The notes below the pieces were generated by a model, which was given only the letters and a program-made list of their open reading frames with translations, did not search any database and was not told where the DNA came from. A program made the position numbers and the translations under genes. Source: CAYONP01 sp964405335 (GTDB taxonomy: Bacteria; Armatimonadota; UBA10988). Taken from it: a stretch of 60,707 bases of DNA. Location of the stretch: contig CAYONP010000026.1 of the NCBI GenBank assembly GCA_964405335.1, positions 1 through 60,707 of the forward strand. The letters run 5' to 3'. Shown here piece after piece: positions 48,865 to 56,190 of the stretch (within the stretch, counting starts at the first letter, position 1; each line of letters opens with the position of its first letter).

Positions 48865-49093
48865 GCGCGGGGCTCCAACCCGCTCTACGCCCACTGCGCC
48901 ACGGCTCCTGCCCGGCTCTTTGTTTCCGGCATGTTTCGCGGCCCTGGGCCGATCGGGCTCAAGGAACCGTTGGCGCGGCCGATGCGTCTGCCTGACACCA
49001 GCCTCCAGAGCCGGCTAACGGCCGTTGCGAGGGAAGCAATCGGGCCCGCCGAGTTGCGCTGTGCGATACCTGTTGGAAATGATGGTGGGTTCG

Positions 49094-49124
49094 GCCCGAA
49101 CTTCGGGCGCTGGATGACCATAAT
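49094..49124 (+). promoter_or_regulatory. Palindrome and candidate -10 upstream of the DUF1549/DUF1553 gene
   Basis: GCCCGAA-C-TTCGGGC (49094-49108) is a perfect 7-bp inverted repeat. CATAAT (49119-49124) lies 10 bp further on, about 55 bp before TTG 49179. The -35 hexamer at 17 bp (CCGAAC) is poor, so an activator or alternative sigma factor may be needed. It lies in the 314-bp gene-free divergent region 48865-49178, which shows nothing else. Confidence 0.35.
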
Positions 49125-49178
49125 GGAGTGTGGCTTGGCCTGCCGCGCCGGACTGGCGGCACGTTGGGGAGACGCGAC

Positions 49179-51347
49179 TTGGCCGTGCGGATATGGCTCT
49201 GCGGTCTGGCGGTGTGCACCGCGGTGATGGGTCAGGAGCGGCCGACCTGGTTCGTCCGCGACGTGGCGCCGATCTTCGACCGCGAGGGCTGTTCGGGCGG
49301 CGCCTGCCACGGCAAGATCGGCGGGCAGGGCGGGCTGGCCATCACGCTGATGACCCTCGCGCCGACGATGGACCATGCCCCGCTCGAGCCGTTCGTCAAT
49401 CTCGCCCAGCCCGAGCTCAGTCCGTTGCTGCAGAAGCCGACCATGCAGACCGCCCACGCCGGCGGGCTGCGGTTCAGCGAGCGCTCGCGCGAGTACCGGA
49501 CCATCCTCAAGTGGATCACCGAGGGTGTGCCGGCGCCGGACAAAGAGGCCTTGCCGGTGAAGATCGATGTCTCGCCCGAGCGGTTCGTGTTCAGTGAGGA
49601 GGTGAACCGGGCCGAGATCAAGGTCACCGCCACCTTCGCCGACGGCACGACCGAGGACGTGACCGACCGGACGCGGTTCATCAGCATGGATGACAACCTG
49701 GTCGAGGTCAACGGCCGCGGCCAGGTCAAGCCGGTGCGTTGGGGCTCCACGGCCGTGGTGGCGCGCTATGTCGGTCTGATCAAGCCGGTTTTCGTCAGCA
49801 AGCCGCGGCCGAAGGAGGAGAATCCGACCACCTACGTGCCGATGCCGGCGGCCAACATGATCGACGCCCTGGTGGCCAAGAACCTCGAGTGGCTCAACGT
49901 CAAGCCGAGCGCCAAGGTCGACGACTACGGCTTCCTGCGCCGGATCCAGCTCGATCTGGTCGGTGCGCTGCCGACGCCCGACGAGATCGCGGCCTTCGTC
50001 GCGGACGCGGACCCGGACAAGCGGACCAAGAAGATCGAGCAGTTGCTCGACGACCCGCGCTTCGTCGCCCTGCGCACGCTGCGCCTGGGCGACATGCTGC
50101 GGGTCAATCCGCGCAAGCTGGCCAACGGGCCGCTGCAGGCCCGGGCGGCGATGGTGTTCGACGACTGGCTGCGCCAGAGCGTGGCCGCGAACCAGCCCTA
50201 TGATGAGTTCACCCGCGAGCTGATCACCGCCACCGGCTCGACCATGCTGAACGGCCCGGCGAACTTCTACCGCGTCGAGCGCACGCCGCAGGACCGGGCG
50301 GAGACCATCGCCCAGGCCTTCTTGGGCAAGCGCATGGCCTGCGCGCGGTGCCACAACCACCCGTTCGATCGCTGGACCACCGATGACTACTGGCAGTTCG
50401 CCGCCTTCTGCGCCAAGGTTCAGGAGCGGCCCGGCGAGCTGTACAACGAGGGCGTCATCTTCCACAACAACGCCCGCTCGTTGAACAACCAGTCGGTGAC
50501 CAGCCCGAACCGCAACAAGGTCGCCGTGCCGACGCTGCTCGGCGGCGAGAGCCTCGGGCGCGAGTATGCCGGCAACTACGTCGACACCCTGGCCGACTGG
50601 ATGGTCGCCGACGCCAACCCGTTCTTTGCCGAGGCGGCGGTCAACCGCATCTGGAGCCACCTGCTCGGTCGCGGGATCATCGATCCAGTCGACGACATCC
50701 GCGACACCAGCGTGGCCAGCGTGCCGGCGCTGCTGCCCATCCTGGCCAAGCAGTTCCGCGAGCACGACTACGATGTGAAGTGGCTGATCCGCGAGATCTG
50801 CACCTCGAACACCTACCAGCGCGCAGCGCAGACCAACGAGACCAACGTGCTGGACGACCGCTTCTTCAGCCACTACCGGCCGAAGCAGATGCTCGCCCAG
50901 GTGCTGCTCGACGCGATCAACCACGCCACCGGCAGCGTCGATCAGTTCGAGCGCTTCCCGCTCGGCACCACCGCCGTCGAGCTGCCGCTGCCCATCCCAA
51001 ATGGCTTTCTCAACCGCTTCGGGCGCAGCAACCGCGAGTTCCTGGCGGTGCTCGACCCGCATGTCGAGCCGACGCTGCCGCAGACGCTGCACATGATCAA
51101 CTCGGGCTATGTCAACGGCAAGATCAGTAACAACAACGGCGTGGTGGCGCAGCTCGTCAAGGAGCATTCCGAGGACGATCGCGCGCTGATCACCGCGCTC
51201 TACCTGCGCACGTTGTGCCGGCCGCCGACCGAGGTCGAGCTCGAGGATGTGCTGCTCTACGTGCAGCGCATCGAGGACCGTCGCCAGGCGTTCGAGGACC
51301 TGCTCTGGGCGCTGATCAGCTCGCGCGAGTTCGTGTTCATCAGTTAG
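49179..51347 (+). CDS. Exported DUF1549/DUF1553 protein with heme-binding motif
   Basis: A 722-aa protein typical of Planctomycetota. TTG 49179 follows GGGGAG; GTG 49185 is possible. The signal peptide (IWLCGLAVCTAVMG) is followed by a cytochrome-like region with CSGGACHGK (spacing too wide for a standard heme site), a Big-2-like beta domain (KIDVSPERFVFSEEVNRAEI), then DUF1549 (DDYGFLRRIQLDLVGALPT) and DUF1553 (NRIWSHLLGRGIIDPVDDIR). A canonical CxxCH (CARCHNHPFDRW) marks a covalent heme. The function is unproven; the family is thought to act at the cell surface in electron transfer linked to polymer breakdown. It is followed 8 bp later by its usual partner DUF1501. Confidence 0.92.
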   Translation: MAVRIWLCGLAVCTAVMGQERPTWFVRDVAPIFDREGCSGGACHGKIGGQGGLAITLMTLAPTMDHAPLEPFVNLAQPELSPLLQKPTMQTAHAGGLRFSERSREYRTILKWITEGVPAPDKEALPVKIDVSPERFVFSEEVNRAEIKVTATFADGTTEDVTDRTRFISMDDNLVEVNGRGQVKPVRWGSTAVVARYVGLIKPVFVSKPRPKEENPTTYVPMPAANMIDALVAKNLEWLNVKPSAKVDDYGFLRRIQLDLVGALPTPDEIAAFVADADPDKRTKKIEQLLDDPRFVALRTLRLGDMLRVNPRKLANGPLQARAAMVFDDWLRQSVAANQPYDEFTRELITATGSTMLNGPANFYRVERTPQDRAETIAQAFLGKRMACARCHNHPFDRWTTDDYWQFAAFCAKVQERPGELYNEGVIFHNNARSLNNQSVTSPNRNKVAVPTLLGGESLGREYAGNYVDTLADWMVADANPFFAEAAVNRIWSHLLGRGIIDPVDDIRDTSVASVPALLPILAKQFREHDYDVKWLIREICTSNTYQRAAQTNETNVLDDRFFSHYRPKQMLAQVLLDAINHATGSVDQFERFPLGTTAVELPLPIPNGFLNRFGRSNREFLAVLDPHVEPTLPQTLHMINSGYVNGKISNNNGVVAQLVKEHSEDDRALITALYLRTLCRPPTEVELEDVLLYVQRIEDRRQAFEDLLWALISSREFVFIS

Positions 51348-51355
51348 GAGCGACC

Positions 51356-52720
51356 ATGCCAACCGATCGTCACGTCGATTGCGAAGGGAATGTCCGCCGG
51401 GACATGATCAAGGTCGGCACGTTGGGCCTGTTCGGCTTCGGGCTGAGCGACCTGTTCCGGGCCAAGAAGGTGCTCGCCCAGGCCGACGCGGCCGAGACCG
51501 AGGCGGCCGAACGCGAGCGCCGCGAGCCGGCCAACCCGCACCTCAAAGAGGGCACCGCCGACGCGGTGATCCTGATCTGGCTGGCCGGCGGGCCGTCGCA
51601 CCTCGACATGTGGGACCCGAAACCCGACGCGCCCGACGCCGTCCGCGGCGAGTTCGGTGCGATCGACACGAAGGTCGGCGGCGTACGCTTCTCCGAGCAT
51701 CTCAAGCGCAGCGCCGAGGTGGCCGGCGATCTTTGCGTCATCCGCTCGATGACCTCGAACCTAGGCGCGCACGAGCAGGGCACGCACTACCTGATGACCG
51801 GCTTCCCGCCGCTGCCCGGTTTCGGCGTGCCGAGCTTCGGCAGCGTGGTCGCCAAGATGATGCCCCGGCGCAGCGCGCTGCCGCCCTATATCGCGGTGCC
51901 CAGCCCGGTCGAGTATGGCGGCGCGGGGTTCCTCGGCGCGGCGCTCGACCCGTTCGCGCCGGGCGGCGATCCGGGCAATCCCAACTTCGCCGTGCAGGAC
52001 CTGGCGCCGGCCGGCGGCTTGACCATGGAGCGGGTCGAGCGGCGCCGCGGGCTGCGCGAGGCGGTCGACCGCACGTTTGCCCAGCACGAGGCCTCGAGCG
52101 ACCGGGCACGGACCGTCGATGAGTTCTACTCGGCGGCCTACGACCTGATCGCTTCGACCGAGGCGCGGGCGGCGTTCGACTTGAAGCAGGAGGCCGACCC
52201 GCTACGCCAGAGCTACGGCATGAACGGCTTCGGCCAGAGCTGCCTCATGGCCCGCCGGCTGGTCGAGGCGGGGGTGCGCTTCGTCACCGTCCAGAACGGC
52301 GGCTGGGACACGCACAACAACGGCTTCCGTGCGCTGGCCGGCAAGCTGCCGCAGTTCGACCAGGGCTTCGCCGCGCTGGTCGCCGACCTGAAGCAGCGGG
52401 GCATGCTTGACCGCACGCTGGTGATTGCCATGGGCGAGTTCGGCCGCACGCCGAATGTGAACCCGCAGGGCGGGCGCGACCATTACCCGGCCTGCTTCAG
52501 CATCGCCTGCGCCGGCGGCGGGATGAAGCCCGGCACGGTCGTCGGCGCGAGCGACGGCCGCGGCGCCGCGGTGGTCGATCGGCCGGTCAAGCCCGAGGAT
52601 CTCAGCGCCACCATCTATGACTGCCTGGGGATCGACTACCTGGCCGAACTCGAGTCGCCCGAGGGCATCCGCATCGTCCTCTCGCGCGGCGGCCAGCCGG
52701 TGAGCGAGGCCCTGGCGTGA
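51356..52720 (+). CDS. DUF1501-family exported protein
   Basis: A 454-aa member of the sulfatase-like DUF1501 family. ATG 51356 has AGGAG upstream, 8 bp after the DUF1549/1553 stop. The N-terminus has an Arg-pair segment (NVRRDMIKVGTLGLFGFGL) that may be a Tat signal. Family motifs are LIWLAGGPSHLDMWDPKP, MTSNLGAHEQGTHYLMTG, TVQNGGWDTHNNGF, MGEFGRTPNVNPQGGRDHY and ATIYDCLGIDY, which carry the Asp/His metal ligands of the alkaline-phosphatase-like fold. The biochemical role is unknown. Gene order with its neighbours is characteristic of planctomycetes. Confidence 0.93.
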   Translation: MPTDRHVDCEGNVRRDMIKVGTLGLFGFGLSDLFRAKKVLAQADAAETEAAERERREPANPHLKEGTADAVILIWLAGGPSHLDMWDPKPDAPDAVRGEFGAIDTKVGGVRFSEHLKRSAEVAGDLCVIRSMTSNLGAHEQGTHYLMTGFPPLPGFGVPSFGSVVAKMMPRRSALPPYIAVPSPVEYGGAGFLGAALDPFAPGGDPGNPNFAVQDLAPAGGLTMERVERRRGLREAVDRTFAQHEASSDRARTVDEFYSAAYDLIASTEARAAFDLKQEADPLRQSYGMNGFGQSCLMARRLVEAGVRFVTVQNGGWDTHNNGFRALAGKLPQFDQGFAALVADLKQRGMLDRTLVIAMGEFGRTPNVNPQGGRDHYPACFSIACAGGGMKPGTVVGASDGRGAAVVDRPVKPEDLSATIYDCLGIDYLAELESPEGIRIVLSRGGQPVSEALA

Positions 52721-52763
52721 GGCGACCGGGCGGCATCGGCGGTGTATGCGGCCGGAGCGCCGT

Positions 52764-53375
52764 CCCTGCCGGCCGGCCGACGGGCTCGCCGGCCGTGCCC
52801 CCACCCCCAGCCCCTCCCCCGCGCGGCGCGGGAGAGGGGGGCCATCGCACGGCCCGGACCGCCGGCGTCGGTGGGCGTGCTGAAGAGTGCGGTAGGGGCG
52901 GGTCTCAGACCCGCCCGTATGCCGACGAGCGCGGCTCCAGAGCGAATCCACCGCGGGGTCGGGCAGGTCTCAGNNNNNNNNNNNNNNNNNNNNNNNNNNN
53001 NNNNNNNNNNNNNNNNNNNNNNNNNNNNNNNNNNNNNNNNNNNNNNNNNNNNNNNNNNNNNNNNNNNNNNNNNCCCTCCCCCGCGCGGCGCGGGAGAGGG
53101 GGGCCGCTGCACGGCCCGGACCGCCGGCGTCCTTGGGTGTGCTGCAAAGTGCGGTAGGGGCGGGTCTCAGACCCGCCCGAATGCCGACGAGCGCGGCTCC
53201 AGAGCGAATCCACCGCGGGGTCGGGCAGGTCTCAGACCTGCCCCTACCATGAAATCCAACGCGCCTGTCCCTGCCGGCCGGTCGACGGGCTCGCCGACGA
53301 TGCCCCCACCCCCAGCCCCTCCCCCGCGCGGCGCGGGAGAGGGGGGCCGCTGCACGGCCCGGACCGCCGGCCTCC
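52764..53375. repeat. Tandem composite repeat containing REPINs, broken by an assembly gap
   Basis: A composite unit (CGCGGCGCGGGAGAGGGGGG core, then a REPIN) occurs three times; the cores begin near 52821, 53083 and 53326, so the period is about 243 bp between the last two. In each complete unit GTAG precedes arms GGGCGGGTCT/AGACCCGCCC (for example 53154-53178), and an inverted partner GGGCAGGTCT/AGACCTGCCC ends in CTAC (53223-53247), which reads GTAG on the other strand. The third unit runs into the start of the next gene. This accounts for the whole gene-free stretch 52721-53299. Confidence 0.85.
52974..53073. other. Assembly gap (100 N) inside the tandem repeat
   Basis: One hundred N bases, a standard placeholder length, lie between repeat unit 1 and unit 2. 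The 262-bp spacing of units 1-2 versus 243 bp for units 2-3 shows that the true gap size is uncertain; extra repeat copies may be missing. Confidence 0.95.
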
Positions 53376-56170
53376 TCGCCGGCCTGGTCTGCCTGCTTGC
53401 CGTGCTGCCCCTTCGCGCTCAGGAGCCGCCGCGGCTGCAGGCCGTCTTTCCGCCCGGCGGGCAGGTCGGCCAGACCGTTGAGGTAATGCTCACCGGCGTG
53501 CCGGGGGCGCGCGAGCTGGTCTTCTTCGGCGAGGGGCTGTCGGGCGAGGTCGATCGGGCCGAGGGCGCCGACGATCCAGAGGCGAAGCAGGTCTTCGAGA
53601 GCAAGTGCGCCAACTGCCACGAGCTGCGCAGTCCGGACAACCGTTCGCTCGCCCCGGCGGCCTGGGAAGCTACCGTGCGGCGCATGATCGACGTCCGTGG
53701 CGCCGATATCAACGACGCCGACCGGGAGAGGATTGTCGCCTTCCTCAAAGCGCGTGCCGCCGCCGCGAACGTGGTGGCGCGGATCACCATCGCCCCCGAC
53801 ACGCCGCCCGGCAGGCACGAGCTCCGGGCGGTCAACAGCGCCGGTGTCTCGACCGCCTATCCGTTCTACGTCTCCGACACGCCCGAGGCGGTCGAGGTGG
53901 AGCCGAACAACCAGCCCGACCAGGCCCAGCCGGTGGCCCTGCCGGCGGTGGTCAACGGTGTCTGCCTGGCCAACGGGGACCGCGACTACTACCGCCTCGA
54001 GGCGAAGAAAGACCAGCGGCTGACCTTCCGCGCCGAGGCCTATGGCCTGAACCACGACACGCAGAACAGCTTCGACGCCTGCCTCTTCGTCTATGACTCG
54101 ACCGGTAAGCGGCTGGCCAGCAACCTCGGCTTCGACAACCTCGACCCGCTGATCGACTTCACCGTGCCGGCCGACGGCAGCTACACGGTCGAGGTGCGCG
54201 ACCTGCTCTATCGCGGCGGCGCCGGCAGCGTCTACCGCCTTTCGCTCGGCGAGCTGGGCTATCACCAGGCCATCTATCCCCTCGGCGGCCGGCGCGGCGA
54301 GGAGGTCGAGACCTTCATCTACAGCGAGAACCAGCCCGAGCAGACCTGGCGCCAGCGGCTGAGCGACAAGCTGCTGCCGGGCATCCGGCGGCTCGCCACG
54401 CCGTTTGGCATCTTCCCGTTCCACATCAGCGACCTCCCCGAGGTCTACGACGCGGCCGAGGGCCTGCCGCAGGAGATCGCGCCGCCGTGCATCGTCAATG
54501 GCTGGATCGGCGAGCCGGGCGAGCGCGATGGCTACGTGATCGACGTCACGCCGCAGATGGTCACCACCCTGGCCGAGTGGGCGGTGGTCGGCCCGTTCGC
54601 CGTGCCGGGTCCCGAGGCGCTCGACACGCCGCTGCCGCCCGAGCAGCAGTACCTGGCCGGGCAGCTCAGCCCCGAGGCCACTTACCCGGGCGGCGAACAG
54701 CCGCTGCGCTGGGAGATGAAGCAGGCCAGCGGCGACGGCGTGATCGGCCTGCCGGCGGGCGAGAACCAGGCCTGGTTCGCGGTGCGGCAGTGGGACCTGG
54801 CCGCCGAGGCGAGCGGGCTGCTCGCCCTGGGCACCGACGACGACGCGAAAGTGTGGGTCAACGGCGAGCTGGCCCACGTCTTCCGCGGCGGACGGGCGGC
54901 GATTGTCGCCAGCGACCTGGTGCCGCTCAAGTTGCGCCGGGGCAGCAACACCATCTTCGTCAAGATCATCAACCGCAGCGGGCCGGCCGGTCTCGCGGCG
55001 GCGGCGGGCGCCTGGTCGTTCGAGGTCTTCGCCGAGCGGCTCGGCTCGCCGCTGAAGCCGAAGATCAGCCTCTGGTTCGACAACGCGATGAAGAAGGAGG
55101 CGGTCGACGGTCCCGGCGGCGACCCGTGGATCGACCATGCCTACACCCAGCCGGGCAAGTGGGGCCTCAAGATCGAGGACGAGCTCAACGAAGGCTCGCC
55201 ACGCCACGCCTATCGGCTGCGCATCGGGCCGACGCGGCCGGCCGTCTCGCTGCGCGCCTTCCCCTCGAACCTGAGCATCGGCCGCGGTGGCGTGGCGCCG
55301 CTGTATGTCGAGCGGAACAGCATGAACGGCTACCGCGGCGACATCACGCTCCGCGTCGAGGGCCTGCCCGACGGCATGTGGGCCGACGAGGTGATCATGC
55401 CGGCCGACAAGCCGCGGGTGGTCATCCCGGTCGAGTGCTACCGTGACGCCAAGCCGGCGGTCTCGGTGCTCCGCGTGGTCGGCGAGGTGCCGTCGATTGA
55501 CGGGACCGTCGAGCAGGTCGCCGAGGCGGTGGCCTTCTACCGCATCCAGAACGACCGCTTCCCGATTGAGCAGCAGGCGCTGGCCGCGGCGGTGGTCGAC
55601 GCCGACGCGCCCTACACGGTCGACGTCGAGCCGAAGCGGCTGTCCGTGCGGATCGGCCAGCAGGCGCAGCTGAAGGTCACCGTGACCCGGCGCGAGGGCT
55701 TCGGCGGCGACCTGACCCTGATTGCGGTCAGCCTGCCCGACGGCGTGCAGGCGACCACACCGACACTCGGCGGCGGCCGCAACGAGGCGACGATTGACCT
55801 CACCTTCACCGAGGGCCTGCGGAACACGCCGTTCGGTGCGTCATTGCAGCCGGATGTCTACCAGTTCGCCGTCGCGGCGATTGCCGGCGGCGACGGGCTG
55901 AGCGGTGGAATCAGCCTGTGCAGCGCGCCGATTGTGCTCGAGCCGGGCTCCGGCGCCGAGCCGCCGCCCCAGCCGGGCGACCGTGGCCGGGCGCTGCTCG
56001 AGCAACGCTGCACCACCTGCCACCAGCTTTATGACCCGATGATCATTCGCAAGACGCCCGACGAGTGGACCGCCACCGTCGACCGGATGATCGGCAAGGG
56101 CGCGCGGGTCAACGCCGATGAGCGCACGGCGCTGCTGGAGTACCTGCACCGCATCGCCCGGATGCAGTAG
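53300..56170 (+). CDS. Large exported protein with cytochrome c half-domains at both ends and PPC-like domains
   Basis: A 956-aa protein if ATG 53300 is the start. That ATG lies inside the repeat unit and has no clear ribosome site, so the 5' end is uncertain. The signal peptide is GLLAGLVCLLAVLPLRA. After one beta-sandwich (QAVFPPGGQVGQTVEVMLTG) comes a heme motif CANCH (residues 103-107) with a helix VRRMIDVRGADI. PPC-like domains follow (EVEPNNQPDQAQPVALPAVV), then a sugar-binding-like region (LGTDDDAKVWVNGELAHVF). The C-terminus has a second heme motif CTTCH (about 904-908) with VDRMIGKGARV. The two cytochrome segments are clearly related. It is the third gene after DUF1549/1553 and DUF1501, a recurrent planctomycete group. 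Confidence 0.85.
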   Translation: MPPPPAPPPRGAGEGGRCTARTAGLLAGLVCLLAVLPLRAQEPPRLQAVFPPGGQVGQTVEVMLTGVPGARELVFFGEGLSGEVDRAEGADDPEAKQVFESKCANCHELRSPDNRSLAPAAWEATVRRMIDVRGADINDADRERIVAFLKARAAAANVVARITIAPDTPPGRHELRAVNSAGVSTAYPFYVSDTPEAVEVEPNNQPDQAQPVALPAVVNGVCLANGDRDYYRLEAKKDQRLTFRAEAYGLNHDTQNSFDACLFVYDSTGKRLASNLGFDNLDPLIDFTVPADGSYTVEVRDLLYRGGAGSVYRLSLGELGYHQAIYPLGGRRGEEVETFIYSENQPEQTWRQRLSDKLLPGIRRLATPFGIFPFHISDLPEVYDAAEGLPQEIAPPCIVNGWIGEPGERDGYVIDVTPQMVTTLAEWAVVGPFAVPGPEALDTPLPPEQQYLAGQLSPEATYPGGEQPLRWEMKQASGDGVIGLPAGENQAWFAVRQWDLAAEASGLLALGTDDDAKVWVNGELAHVFRGGRAAIVASDLVPLKLRRGSNTIFVKIINRSGPAGLAAAAGAWSFEVFAERLGSPLKPKISLWFDNAMKKEAVDGPGGDPWIDHAYTQPGKWGLKIEDELNEGSPRHAYRLRIGPTRPAVSLRAFPSNLSIGRGGVAPLYVERNSMNGYRGDITLRVEGLPDGMWADEVIMPADKPRVVIPVECYRDAKPAVSVLRVVGEVPSIDGTVEQVAEAVAFYRIQNDRFPIEQQALAAAVVDADAPYTVDVEPKRLSVRIGQQAQLKVTVTRREGFGGDLTLIAVSLPDGVQATTPTLGGGRNEATIDLTFTEGLRNTPFGASLQPDVYQFAVAAIAGGDGLSGGISLCSAPIVLEPGSGAEPPPQPGDRGRALLEQRCTTCHQLYDPMIIRKTPDEWTATVDRMIGKGARVNADERTALLEYLHRIARMQ

Positions 56171-56190
56171 TCGGTTCGCCACGTCAACGG

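Noticed and set aside
52742..53299. Upstream extension of the cytochrome/PPC frame through the repeats and N run
   Set aside because: The translated repeat is low-complexity and crosses the assembly gap; the signal peptide lies after 53300.
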